NCBI GenBank assembly: GCA_016648135.1
Contig: JADDOH010000317.1
Location: 124,001-188,000, forward strand
Reading direction: 5' to 3'
DNA from: Agrypnia vestita
Taxonomy: Eukaryota > Arthropoda > Insecta > Trichoptera > Phryganeidae
DNA length: 64,000 nt
Part shown: positions 25,041 to 37,640 of the stretch, piece after piece
Numbering within the stretch: the stretch's first letter is position 1
How the letters are laid out: each line of letters starts with the position of its first letter
Notes under the pieces: generated by a model
The model's input: the letters and a program-made list of their open reading frames with translations, nothing else
Database searches by the model: none
What the model was told of the DNA's origin: nothing
Position numbers and translations under genes: made by a program

Positions 25041-26734
25041 AATTTATTATTTATTTATTCTATATTTACCAAAACATTTCAATACTCTTATGTCTCAATG
25101 TCGTTTTTTTATATATATATATATATATTTTTTTTTTATTATTTTTTTTTATTTATTAATTTTTTTTTTTTTACATCTCATTACATATACATATAAAATT
25201 AATAATTACGATAATTTTAAAATTATTTGTCATTTCAAATACACAGTCGTTGATTTTATAAATAAAATTAAGTTAATCATGTTTGTGAAACATTTAATAC
25301 AATCATTATTTTTAAAACAATTTTGTTTGTTTTGTGTTTGAATGCACGTGCAATTTTGGTTATTTTGACATAAAAAATATATATACCTACACATATACGA
25401 AAGATAAGCGAAACAAATCAAGTGTGTTTTTATTTTCATATGTGTGATTATGAAGATCTATAAACTTACCTCCGAGACAATAAATATATAAAAGAGTAAT
25501 ATTAGATTCCTACCGTTTTTCTTGATGTCTCAATTATAGAGCGGAAAATCTGTTCGTCTGAAGCAGCAAAAACTCTGCAAATAAAAAAGAAATAAATACA
25601 AGCTTTGGTGCTTTAAATAAAAAACGGCAATCTGTGCTTTGCCGTCGTGATATTTGCACATCTTCCATCTGGACCAACTAACAAACCATCACGCCGTTTC
25701 CTTGCAGTGATAGGCAGAGAGGATAGAACGCTATATTCCTCTATCTTGACATTTGACACACCACTTTTGCTTCGGCTACATTCAAAATCATCAATATTTG
25801 TAGCATCTTAACATGCCCGGTCTTTCGCGGGCGCCCTCTATTCCTGCTGCCTTCAATATTGGCCTCATGTATTTTCTTAACCATCCCTTCCTCTCTCATA
25901 CGTTCCACATTACCAAACTATCTCAGTGATCCTTTCTTTATTATATCTACCACTTTCTAGGTCAACGCGACTATCTCCAGCGGCAGCTATGGTGCTTCAA
26001 AGATTCCATTTGACTATCAAAAATATTTTTCCGTGTTTCTGGCCGACGTTTCTGATCTATCATCAGTCATGATATTTTGTAACCACCACAACAAATAAGC
26101 CCTGATGATGAACTTGTAATGTGGTCCAAAACGTCGACTAATAATAGTCATCATAATAAAAAAATATTCACCATATTCTTTATTCCTTACTTGGCGATTC
26201 TTCAATTATAATAAATATTTTCGAAAAACAAATTAATTTTTAAAAATCTAAAACACTTTTTTTTTTTAATATGTCATGATTTATTTTGACTTTTTTCTTG
26301 TAGGCATTATTTTTTTCTATGAAATTTATACAAGAATCCAAATTTTTGGCGAAGTCTGATAGTATAAATATGGTATATATATAATAGTATAAGTATAAAC
26401 ATTTTAGTATAAATATAATCACATATATATGTATATTAAAATGACTCGTCATAGAAATATTAAATTACTATTGAACCAATGAAATCGAACTAACGAACAA
26501 TCGCCCACTTAATCACTAGTTTTTAAGGTACCGCAATGTTTTGTAGACTAACTTCATTAAACATCACATCCTGCCCTAGTTCTCCTTTGCTAGATGTCTT
26601 CGGTCCGCCCACGAAGTTGATGAAAAGTAATGAACAAAGCGAGGGCTTACCATATATATAATTGATGAAAACTTTGTGGAAGACTCTCAAACATTTCTCC
26701 CTGGAGACTCAATCTGCTCACTTTGTTTATAATA

Positions 26735-28019
26735 TTAGGTCCTTACATATGAAATTGACGTTTAGTATGGGAGGAACACAAAGCCGATTTTTTTTATTAT
26801 AATATATTTATTTAATCAAAGTATGTACCATTGCTATCTATGCACTTTTGCCATCTCATAGGTAGTTCATCGATCCCTTTACTAAAAAAACCATTCGGAC
26901 GGGAATCAATAAAATCTTTGAAGGCGGTTTGGACTGCCCCATCGGAGTTGAATTTTTTCCTTTGCAAGAAGTTATCCAAATTTCGAAAAAAATGGTAATC
27001 TGTTGGGGCAAGGTCCGGAGAGTACGGTGGATGTCTTAGACATTCCAATTGAAGCTCCTCTAATTTGGTAGCCGTCTGTTGTGCAGTGTGTGGTCTAGCG
27101 TTATCATGAAGCAGCAGTGGCCTAGAGCGATTAACCAGCCTCGGTTGTTTAGCAGCTAGCTTTTCCATCATGGTTTGCAGTTGCTGACAATAGACATCTG
27201 CCGTAATCGTCTGGCCAGATTTAAGAAAGCTGTAGTGAACGACACCAGCACTAGTCCACCAAACGCTCACAAGTAACTTTTTTGGAGTCAATTTTCGCTT
27301 GGGGCATGGTTTGGCTGGTTCGGCAGGGTTCAGCCATTGCGATGAGCGCTTCCGATTATCGTACAGGATCCACTTTTCATCACAGGTAATGATTCGATTT
27401 AAAATCCCTTCATTATTGTGCCGGTTGAGTAATGCAACGCAGCAGTCAACGCGCGTTTGTTGATTTGCTTCACTCAATTCGTGAGGTACCCACCTTTCAA
27501 GCTTTTTCACCTTACCAATTTGCTTCAAGTGGATTAAAACAGTTTTATCACTAACACCGCAGCCTGCAGCTAACTCGGATGTGGTTTGCGATGGATCCGC
27601 TTCCACAATAGCCTTCAATTCTTCATTATCAACTTTGGTCTCCGGCCGTCCACGGGGCTTGTTCTGCAGGTCGAAATTTCCAGAACGAAAACGTTGGAAC
27701 CAAAAACGCACTGTGTTTTCTTTTGCGGCACCGTCGCCATACACATCATTAATCCTTCGAGCCGTTTCTGCAGCACTGGTGCCACGGTGGAACTCGTACT
27801 CGTAAATAACGCGATATTTCAAGTTTTTCATTTTGTAAACTGAGTGACGCAAAGAAAAAAACAATTGAGGAAAAAACAAATGAATTATAATTTTCAAAAC
27901 ACAAATACATGAGTAAATAGCTGTATAAATTTGGATTTGGAATTCCTAACCAAAGAGAAGATATTTGAGATCATATTTGCCAGTACGGCAAAACGCCAAT
28001 TTCATATGTAAGGACCTAA
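26735..28019 (-). mobile_element. Full-length mariner element, copy 2
   Basis: Same ends and orientation as the copy at 11379, with TA flanks at 26733-26734 and 28020-28021; 1285 bp. The left inverted repeat has one change (ATTGACG for ATTGGCG), one T fewer in a T-run, and a few point changes. Confidence 0.95.
26812..27831 (-). CDS. mariner transposase, copy 2 (intact, 339 aa)
   Basis: Same protein as copy 1, with two residue changes seen: FQRFRSG for FQHFRSG and QKCIDS for QKCVDS. The DD34D triad and WVPHEL are kept. The open frame, matched terminal repeats and near-identity to the other copy suggest a young family. No host promoter is evident. Confidence 0.95.
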   Translation of the reverse strand: MKNLKYRVIYEYEFHRGTSAAETARRINDVYGDGAAKENTVRFWFQRFRSGNFDLQNKPRGRPETKVDNEELKAIVEADPSQTTSELAAGCGVSDKTVLIHLKQIGKVKKLERWVPHELSEANQQTRVDCCVALLNRHNNEGILNRIITCDEKWILYDNRKRSSQWLNPAEPAKPCPKRKLTPKKLLVSVWWTSAGVVHYSFLKSGQTITADVYCQQLQTMMEKLAAKQPRLVNRSRPLLLHDNARPHTAQQTATKLEELQLECLRHPPYSPDLAPTDYHFFRNLDNFLQRKKFNSDGAVQTAFKDFIDSRPNGFFSKGIDELPMRWQKCIDSNGTYFD

Positions 28020-28379
28020 TATTAGCGTGCCATTCTTGTTTATGCTGTTCTTTCGCGACTAATGAAACTTTATAATATCATATATTACGTTGACGAGAAT
28101 AGAATTTTGCGTTTTATAATTAAATTTTCTGTATTTAATTAATTACTGAAGATTAAATTTCGGTAAAGTGTTTTGAAATAACGCTGCTCGTTCAAAATAA
28201 TAAAGGATGTTTTTGTTGAATTAATTAGGTGTATTTATGTAGTCGCTCTTCAAATAACAAATAATCAACCCCATTTTATATTATTTAAATATCCAATATT
28301 CGCGTTGCATTGTTAATTTGTTTTGTTCACGATTTCTCGTTTAAAGCTGCAAAAACGTTGCGCTCTGGGTCCGTCTGGG

Positions 28380-28610
28380 AATCCAGGTCAACGCGACTAT
28401 TTTCAGCTTGCAACGTAATTTCCGCGATGAGATATGATGCTTTGAAATATTCAATTAACTGTCAAAGAATACAGTAGATGTACACTGTAGAAGAAGACAC
28501 TATGTTGTCAGTTCTATATTTTTCAACAAGAAAAAAAATTTCGATAAAAGTACTTCGATATCTGTTATTTTATTTCTTGTATGCATTTTTTTTTCAGTGA
28601 TTTTCAATGA
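28380..28610. repeat. Dispersed repeat, second copy
   Basis: Shares GTCAACGCGACTATTTTCAG, CTTTGAAATATTCAATTAAC and the following TTTTTCAACAAGAAAAA with the 5200 copy. Confidence 0.5.
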
Positions 28611-28619
28611 AATGTAGAG

Positions 28620-31600
28620 AAATGCGAATTTAAAATGTACAAGAATCCAAATTTCGAGCGATTCTATGTAGTAAAACTAGTTCGTATGTAAAAAGAATAC
28701 GAATATCCTTTATCACGCGTAGATAAGTTTGAAAACAACATGTTGCATTACATTGAAGTAGAGTGTTAATTTCCTTTTAATTTCCTTTGACATGTACGAA
28801 TAAGAAGGACATAGCATTTTTATGTTGTGGGTATATATTTTCAAATAGAAAACAAAACAATCCATTTCTGTTGTCAGATATTTAAAGCTTGTAAAACTGT
28901 AATGCTGCCGTACTGTAGATACTTAATTAATTTAATTATATCCTTCGTACATCTTTCGCGCCCATAAAAACGCTATTTGTATAAAATGTGTGGCGTATTT
29001 CAAACAGTCCACCCTAATACGTTTTGAGTTAACAACACCGCTACTGCTAGATTCATGCCTTTCTGTCTCACGAAACTAATTGAGTCATTTTACCTTAATA
29101 AATATTACCGTGACCCATTTTAAATTACGAAAAATAAATGGTTGAATGAAGTTGATGTAAAACGAGACGAAAATGAGGATTCTGTATAAAATATAATTTA
29201 TTTATTTTATTATAACTTATAACATTATTGTACTTCATTATAAAACTTAATATTTATATTTAAAATTATTGCTACTTAAGAAAACGCCCTGTCCACTAAA
29301 AACCTTACAATATCCTTATAACAAGTTCGTAAAATATATTAATGTCCACTTTTTTAAATCACTTATATCGGTGTATCTTGATTTATATTTTTTATTACAA
29401 TAGTGAGAAATAAAAATTCTATACAACTGTATTTTTTTAGATAAAGTATATAATATTCTTCATATAATATTATATTTCGGAAACAAAATTAAATATTAAT
29501 ATCATAAATGTAAATATGGACGTAGAAATATTTTGAAATTGGCCATCCATTAATTCTGTATAAAATTGTATTATTTTAGTTAGGCTTATGAAATATTGAT
29601 GAAACAGCCGATTTATTATGAAGTCGCGGAAGCTTTCACCTTAAACTTGGTTAATTTATTTCAATTGCTTTAGGGACTTTATTTTTAATTAAATTATCTT
29701 ATGAATTACCCCAGTTGAGACACGCAGAAGTAATTATGCCGTGGTCCATTAGGTCTTAATGTATAAATGTACATTTTTCGGCGAATAAGGTCACAGAAAT
29801 GTTAGATAAAATATACCTACCTTGATTTTTGTCAGACAAGAAAGCGAAAAATTGAATCATTTATCTAAGATGTAGAAATCAAGATACAATATGAGAGCAC
29901 TTACTCTAATAAGCCGATTAAATTGAAATATTTAGAAATGAAATCTTTGATATTTAATATGCTAATGTTAACCGCTGCGCAGCCCGGCTAAAATTTCCGT
30001 TTAACTTATTTTTTAATTTTGAACATATAATTTATTAACAAAAAAATTAACCCTCAAAATCGAAATTAAAAAAAATTGACAGATTCTTGAATGAAAATTC
30101 ATATTGTTTATTTAAAATGTATTTTAAACAGCCTAGACGTTTGCTAAGTATATTGTATGTTTTTGGGCGGACGGCGTGTAAATAGCCATCCGCTGGTGAA
30201 CTTAATATTCAACTATACCTCTCAATACGGTAATGCAGAAAAAGTGTCAAATTACGTTTTCTCTCTCTGAAGAACATACATGAGTAAACCAAATACGCCA
30301 CAAATGACCACTGATTTGTGATTTATCCTTTTCAGCTTCGAAGACAGTCGAACATCGTCTGGTCACAAATCTTCGTGGCGCCACTTTCTGCAAATATCTG
30401 AAAAGTCTTTTTGGATTTTCCACGTCACAAATGACACGCGAAAAGTATATGAACTAGTGCAAATCCCGGAAGAATATGATTACAATGTTTTACTAATCGA
30501 TTATAATCCGTTCATATATTTTTACTACCAAAAAATTGCATATGTGAAATAAAAACGAGCGTGCATTGCATTTTGAAGCGTGGCCCATTGGAAAAGTTTT
30601 AATCTTTGATGAGAGAGGTATTATTTCCATTGTTTTCCGACTACCATCGCTATATGAGAGCTTACTTTGATGCTGATAGGTACAGGTACACCTGAATGGC
30701 AATACCCCCCATGTTCTCCAAACCCCGCGTCACTAGATTTTTTTAACTGGCAACAGGACGCGCCCAAATATAACTTGAAATGAACATGTTTATTATTCCA
30801 TGGATTTGTGGAATCAACAGTGCCTGGACGAGAATGGCCATCATTTCAAACATTTAAATACCAATAATGTGAAATCTCAAATCACGAAGCGAATTAACAT
30901 TTGGATACATAAAAACGGACATTCAGGAACTAACAAAGGGGTAACAATGTGGCAAAAAATTTCTTCATTGTTAATTATAATTTCTACGGGTATAGGTAGA
31001 ATGAATGAGAATGCGCGTTATGAGCGATGATAAGAAAAATAAGAATCTTTAGATAATCGCCGCACCGACGGCGCTAAAGTCGGCAATTTTTACCGCACCC
31101 TCTCTGCGTTTGTGCGCAAGTTTTAGAATACATTAAAAAGCGATATGCTTTCTCTATCTAAAGATGTATATCGCATCCCTAGTCTTAGAGTACGAAAAGT
31201 AAAAAAGTCATTTTTAAGTTTATAAAGCAGAAATATTGAAAACATTTATAAACTACCTGGTCAAAAATTATCACAGCGCTCCACGAATTGTACAAAATTT
31301 GAGACAGAAAATGTAGTCATTGATTATTCATAATTCATAATAGGTAATGTGTGATATTTCGAGACAGTGCTATTTTTAGTTGGTATATTTCGAATTTTAT
31401 TAATTATTTAGTTACGATATATTTATGCTTGGATGTATTAGCAACAGAAGACAAAATCCACCACGCAAAAATATTTGATCACTGATCATAAACATAATGA
31501 ATTTCAAAGTCATTAATTAATCCCACTCGAATTAATCTTAATCCACTTAATCCCACTTTTATTTTATTTTATTAATATCCTATTCAGATCATTTTTTTCA

Positions 31601-32600
31601 CTTACTGTCTTACTGTTACTGTCATCTTTTTAAATACTTTTAATTGTTTTATTTTATTTTATTAATATCCTATTCAGATCATTTTTTTTCCTTTGTCTAT
31701 AATATAATTAATTAACACCATTATTAAATTGTAAACATTTAATTATTACTATTACTTAATTTTAATTGGCAATAAGATTTATTCACAAATGTTATATAAA
31801 TAATAAATATTCTTGAACATTATACTACTGGAAGAGCACTGTCTGCTATAATACAGTAAATTACTAGTGTAGCAGGCAGGGCGTCAAATCAATTTAGTGT
31901 TTACTTGCTGCCAAGACACTCAACAACAATGAAAAAAGCTTCATTAAATTTTGTAAACACTGTAAACATTTGTAACATTGAACATTGAATAAACATTTGA
32001 ATTTTTTTTGAAGAAATAATCTTTGGATTTCTGCTATTTTGGAAAAAAATATATTTGAAAAAATAACCATTTCTTTATTATTTTCAATGCTCTCTTATTG
32101 TTCCAGATTGTTACTCTGTAGTGTGATTATTTTACTCATTTTATTTTATTTATTCTATCATATTTTAAAGATATTTTATTCCAGCTTGTTACTTTTTTGG
32201 AGTTTTATTTATATTTTTACCAAATTACGTTCTATTTTTTTTACTTTTATTTCAGTTTGCCACTTCTTTTGTGGAGACTGCTGTTTTGATATGAAATGTT
32301 ACCGTTTACATTTATTTATTCCCATTTTTCTCTTCCGTTTTTTCACGCATCTCTCGTGATACTTTTATGTTTGTAATATTTTTTCTTCTTCATCTAAGGT
32401 AGTAAAATGATAAAAAAGGCTACCTACCGCAGAACAGGTATTTCTATATATCTAGCGAGGTAGGTATCTATAATTAATTAAGGTAATTTTATCCTATATT
32501 AATATGGATTATGTGTGTGTATCAAGCAATTAAATGTATTTTAAATTAAATTAAACAAATTTAAATACGAAATTTCTTTAATACAAAAAAAATATTAACG
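28620..32600. other. AT-rich intergenic DNA
   Basis: No convincing gene, splice structure or transposon apart from the small duplication at 31557. Frames near 30493, 30800 and 32039 are AT-driven and low in complexity. Confidence 0.45.
31557..31688. repeat. 42-bp direct repeat, 90 bp apart
   Basis: ATTAATATCCTATTCAGATC with the preceding TTTTA run and following T-run occurs at 31557-31598 and 31647-31688. A local duplication. Confidence 0.8.
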
Positions 32601-32619
32601 TAGTTAGGTAGTTTCCTGC

Positions 32620-33060
32620 TGATTTTGCGCCGCGATTGATTTTTCAATTGGTAGTCCCGTAACTGCGCTACGCTTTGACTTCGCGGGAAATTATCGGCTT
32701 TTGCCGATTCTCAATTAAAATAATTGTAGCCACCCCGTAGCCGCTAGCGGGCTTCGCATAATTATAGGACTCGGCTCGAAACGGACCACTCCGAGCACCG
32801 GGCGGTCCGTGCAAAGTTTCCCACATTTTATGGCAAACTTGTTTTATTACTCCAAGGACGGCGGACGTGTTTTAATGGTGTTTTGCAATTCCCTTGTATA
32901 CCATTAGCCACGCGTCATGCTCTTCCGACTAACCCCCGCACCGGCGTGTTTTCCGGATACAACCCGGATGTAAATAAATTGACGGCCCGTCAAGAGAACG
33001 CGCGGTTCCGCCATCTTATTTTTTTTGTATATTTCAATTTTGCAGCAGGACGATATGAAC
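32620..33060. other. GC-rich island, possible cis-regulatory DNA
   Basis: Includes TTTGACTTCGCGGGAAATTA and ACCCCGTAGCCGCTAGCGGG. An 80-codon frame at 32883 runs into an F1 repeat, so it is not a gene. Similar smaller islands occur at 7250-7440, 8200-8350, 18100-18470 and 33720-33980. Confidence 0.25.
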
Positions 33061-33077
33061 ACCCCCATACATGTATA

Positions 33078-33545
33078 CAGGGTGTACCAGAGCTAGCAGC
33101 AGAAACTTGGCCGGTAGATTCCTGACTATGTTATGAGTCTAAAATGTTCAAGCCACCATGACCTAATTAATATCAATAGTTATGGAGATATGCAATATCA
33201 AAGTTAGCATTTTTTTTTTCAATATTTCTAACTTATTTTTTGCAAAAAGATGAACTATCATTACACTTAAAAAATTAATTTTCTTCAATACAACTTAAAT
33301 AAAATGATAAGAAACCTTGTAAAAAATATTTTTTTTAATTTTTGCAAGGTTTTTATCATTTTATTCGACTTGTATAAAAGCGAACGAATTTTTCATAATC
33401 GACTTAAGTTACTGTAATGATAGTTCAACTTTTTGCCAAAAATATTATAATATTGAAAAAAAGTTCAAACTTTGATATTGCATATCTCTACAACTATTGA
33501 TATTCAAATATCTCTATAACTATTGATACTCAAATTATTTTTAGA
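33078..33545. repeat. Fold-back repeat family F1, fullest copy
   Basis: It starts CAGGGTGTACCAGAGCTAGC. An arm with TATCAATAGTTATGGAGATA and TGCAATATCAAAGTT is mirrored by AACTTTGATATTGCATATCT near 33465. Related copies are at 15415-15830, 23148-23310 (left arm only) and 8450-8700 (right arm only, diverged). Non-coding. Confidence 0.8.
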
Positions 33546-34149
33546 AGTTCAAGCTATAAGATAAAGCAAAAAAAGATGTTTTGCAAATGTCAAGGTAACA
33601 AGTGGGTAATTTATTTAATACGTAACAAGTAGGTATTTCATTTAATATTTTTTATTCAGAGACAATGAAGGTTCATTTCAATAATGCGTAAAAGTCACAT
33701 TCAATTTTTTTCATTACGGATTAACGGATTGCGCACAGGGCCGCGCTAAGCTTGATGAGCGCCCTCGAATTATAAGATTGCGGTCTTTGTGGGGTCCACT
33801 CCGGGGGGTCCGACGGAGCGACAGTCCCCGGGTACAGCGCGAATTATTTAAAAATTATAACAGCTTTGCGCTCTTCTGGCGTTTCAAAACTTTTAATAGG
33901 ATTAAGCCACCAAAACAAAAAGGCTTTTCAAAAGGAGGGCCCGCGGCCCGTCAGTCCGTGCAGCCTGATGGGTGACAAATACGGTGTTATCATTTATTTT
34001 CTTAAATATATATATATATATATGTTAAATTTCACCTCAGTAGCCTTACGGAAACTTTAGAAAGTTTTCCAATGTTTTTTGACTTCAATTCAATTTATTC
34101 AATAAATAATATAGACATTACAAACTTAAATTTAATGCATACACATTTA

Positions 34150-34260
34150 TTTATTTATTTTTTTGACAAACAGATCGTCAAAAGGTCATTAATGACCCCA
34201 ATAGATGGTCCAAGAGTGACATTAAAATAGGTACAAAGTATGAATATTACGTGATATAGT
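34150..34260. repeat. Dispersed repeat with AGGTCATTAATGACC, copy
   Basis: It shares the AGGTCA palindrome followed by AATAGATGG, AGAGTGACATTA and GTACAAAGTATGAATATT with 4157-4225. It has a single palindrome rather than four. Confidence 0.6.
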
Positions 34261-35875
34261 TACATAATACACTTTTTACGATTAATTAATAATAATGTTT
34301 AATAAACTCGTTATCATCATTTTACGTTTATTTTTCTTCAAAATTTCCTGTATGTGTTCCATATAAATTAATTTAAAAATAGTTGTGCTCTTGTATGATT
34401 AATTATGACATTGAAGAAATGTGATCAAAGTTTTTTTTTATAATTTTTTTTTTTTATAAATATTTATAAATTTACATGTAAATAAAAATGTACAGACCTC
34501 AAAATGCAAAATGGTAGATAAATATATTTTTGTTTGCCTAATGCAACGATAAATTTCTGTACTTTCGATTTTCCTTGGTGAATAGGGTTTTTTCCCGGTT
34601 AATACAAAAAAAATGACGAGAACCATCATTTTTACGAACGGGATTTATCTAATATTTTTTTCTGCTTGAATTCGAAATCTCGATGAGCTGAAGAGAGGTG
34701 GGAGGTGAATGCAAAGCAAACATTATATACGAAATGTGTACTTTGAAAATGGAAATACCCACAGAACAATTCTGTGGAAATACCCTTTTATTTTAGTTGT
34801 GATTACTATTGCTGAATGATACAATTACCGCACAGAACCTTTATTATCTGGGCTAATGGAAGGATAAACAGGGTCACAGTAATAATGTTCGCACTTTTCT
34901 ACACTAAATTACTGCTGGAAAAAATTTAATAAATTAACTAAAAAAAATTGAGTATAATACTTAGGTGGTTGTCGGATTATCCAATTTAAACACCGTATCA
35001 GCTCGTGTGCATGGAATGAGACATAATGAGATAAATCTCTTAGGTTTAGTTGAAATAAATTTCAGTACCACACACATGTTGAGATTTTCGATCTGGAGAT
35101 ATATTCAAGAGATCAGTTTGGGATTGGTAGAAAGATTGTGAGACAAAAACTCAAACCCGCGTACATGGCGTTAGATTTGACATAGATACCTACATCTATT
35201 TATTGTGAAAAGTTAGACAAACAGAAGGTATTACATATAATCAAATTCATCCCATCAACGGTCAATGAACTGACATTTTAAGATTGATGTCAAGCAAGTA
35301 TGAAATAAGGTGCGAGACATTGATTCTCTGACACATGGTGCGTACACGGATACTTCAAAAGCCGAGAGTTGTCTCAAGAGAATCTTACGGGAACAAGATA
35401 CACATCTGTGACTCTCCCGAGTAGAAGACTTGTACGTAGACATGGAACATAATGTTCATCTTTTGGGGCGGGCATTGACATGTTGCATTTTCATCACAAA
35501 TTAATTAAAATTGAAGAATTATGGTTTTTTTATTTTATCTAATAACTGAGAATTGTTTGTATCAAGTCTATGGTTTCGAGAGGTGCCATATTCCCTCATG
35601 AACAGGTGTAATTATCAATTAAATCAAGATCCCTCGACACATTTTCACGCTACAATACTCTGCCTGAATAGATCATCACTCAAATATATTGAATAGTCCT
35701 GAATCCTTATTATATTTTTGTTTCTGTGAGTTGATAGTAAATAAAAGGTTAAACAACAGTCTGTTCACAATTACACGATACGGTGCCATAACAATTCCAT
35801 GAATGCAGGTCTACATCCAGTACATGGATTATAAAATTTGTTGCATTAGTTCATTGCTATTTTCTTTTCTTTACA
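34260..35875. other. Unassigned DNA upstream of the exon-like sequence
   Basis: No gene or repeat recognised. AT-rich with short T-runs; it ends in the pyrimidine tract of the acceptor at 35876. Confidence 0.4.
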
Positions 35876-35876
35876 G

Positions 35877-36790
35877 ATTGATCCGACGTTGCAGATCGAC
35901 TTACTGCACGAATGCCGCTCATGAACAAGCTCACAAATGAGCTGGAAACACAACAGTTGTATTAAATCCTTTGATTGAACGATACAAACAACCGTGTGCC
36001 GTTACGAACTGAAGATTGCTTTCGCTGCAGCTAGGATCCTTTATGAGAACCAGAGTCTAAAAGCTAGCAAGACGGAATCAAACTTACAGATTTTCGGTTA
36101 CAGGTAAATTAACCCATTTTTCATTTTTTAAATGATCTTTAAATCTGTTAAAAATTTTCCCAAACTGTAATTATTAATAATTTTTCATATTTCAATAACT
36201 GAGTTTAGTTTGTAAATATTTGAACATTGAATATTGTGGGTGATGGTTATTATTTTACATTACCCTACATTTAATTTTTTTTACTAAGCTGCTCTAAAAT
36301 TAATAAACCATAAATGTAAATGCATTAATAAAAAAGTATCCTACTGCACTATTAAATTCACTGTTACACACTTGTTCCGAATAGAGAATTTCTGAAGAGC
36401 AGGCGGTTTAGAAATTTATGTGATCATTAAAAAGGTCCCTTTTTTTACTGTTACTTAAAACTCTCAGGTAAAATAACTTATCCAACCAAAATAATTGAAT
36501 CTACAGTAAACCTTTTGTATAAGCAGGCTCGATATAACAGATTTTGAATTTGATGAACTGGGCCGTTCAATTCTGGCTACAAGTGCTCACTGAAGAAGAC
36601 ATTGTGGATGAGGTTAAGAACAGGCTACGCCAGCATGGGGAAGTCTTCTGACCCTGAAATTGTCCCTTACTACAAATATTTTCAGTAGTTTGGTCAAGAA
36701 AATAATAATCAAGAAACATCAGATTCACAACATCTGAAGCTGGATTCTTTAAGTGATCTTAACCAACTTTCATTCCTATTTTTCCTTTAA
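35877..36790 (+). pseudogene. Exon-like, protein-like sequence with broken frames, origin unknown
   Basis: A strong acceptor (TTCTTTTCTTTACAG, ending 35876) and a good donor (CAG|GTAAAT at 36103/36104) bracket 227 bases. Within them, frames read SDVADRLTARMPLMNKL, then NPLIERYKQP in another frame, then AFAAARILYENQSLKA, separated by stops or frameshifts. After a gap, 36550-36652 reads DFEFDELGRS and, in another frame, EEDIVDEVKNRLRQHGEVF before TGA. This looks like a decayed copy of a real protein gene that I cannot name. The bracketed piece could also serve as a non-coding 5' exon of ttyh, whose first coding exon lies 1.4 kb downstream. Confidence 0.3.
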
Positions 36791-36942
36791 CTTCTTGTAC
36801 CTCACAAACATCTACAATCAGACAACACCATTATAATTGCATTTTTTATTCTCTATATTATATTATAGTTGCTTTTCTTATATAAAAAGCAATAAAAAAT
36901 AAGTAACTGGATGTGGTGGCGTTTACTTTGTGGAAATCTATT

Positions 36943-37168
36943 TTAACAATTATGAATAAATTTTCTTTTTTTTTTCAGTACTTTATTTTAGAGTAGAAAT
37001 CCCAGACCACCACCACCTAGACACCCCCTCTTTCACTGAACCCACAACCCACATACCAGACATTCACTCCCACGCACTTCAGTCTCGACTCACCCGAAAC
37101 ATGTTGTGTGATACTCTAAAATAAACTAGTGGAAAAAACAAAAATGTAATTTTATTCATAATTGTTAA
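36943..37168. mobile_element. Fold-back element upstream of ttyh exon 1
   Basis: TTAACAATTATGAATAAA and TTTATTTTAGAGTA at 36943-36994 are mirrored by TACTCTAAAATAAA and TTTATTCATAATTGTTAA at 37111-37168. The centre is CA-rich. Confidence 0.65.
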
Positions 37169-37511
37169 TAAGAAATAGCTCCTCTAGGTATTACAATTTG
37201 AATTCAGGAAATGGACTTAAGTTTCCGATGCAAATTTCCCCAATTGATCTGTTCAGTTGAGTGTTTACTGTATTTGTAAAAGTGATTAATTTCTTTGATT
37301 GTTTCACCAAATAAATTAAGAAGCCATTTGTCTACAAAGGGTTTATTGAAGCATTTGTCCCCAGTTTTACCTGGAAGAGATGAAGGGTTTATTTGAGTAG
37401 CAGTCAATTTGTGTTGCAAATTCTTTAGCTTCAGACGTGTGCATGATTTGTTATGATTTCATAAAGTTATACAATTGTCCGTGGTCACCAGGTAGGGGGC
37501 TGGGCTCGGCC

Positions 37512-37640
37512 ATGGCCCCCCGGGACGAGGGCTACCGGCCGAACCTCCTGGCGCAGCTGCTCCATGCGCTGCCCCACGTCAATGTCACGCTGCACAGGGT
37601 CAACTCTACCTTTGCTCCACACTCGGAGCTCTACCTCGAG
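37512..37640 (+). CDS. ttyh: ttyh coding exon 1 (N-terminal extracellular segment)
   Basis: This exon has 43 codons, starting MAPRDEGYRP and ending SELYLE, with a phase-0 end at GAG|GTTATT. It is strongly GC-rich against AT-rich flanks. It carries sequons NVT and NST, fitting an extracellular N-terminus before TM1. The donor is not a strong consensus, but the join to exon 2 gives YLE-SLGILGSVP, as expected in the family. Confidence 0.85.

Noticed and set aside
32039..32359. 106-codon hydrophobic plus-strand frame
   Set aside because: Leu/Phe/Ser-rich because of T-rich DNA; no gene context.
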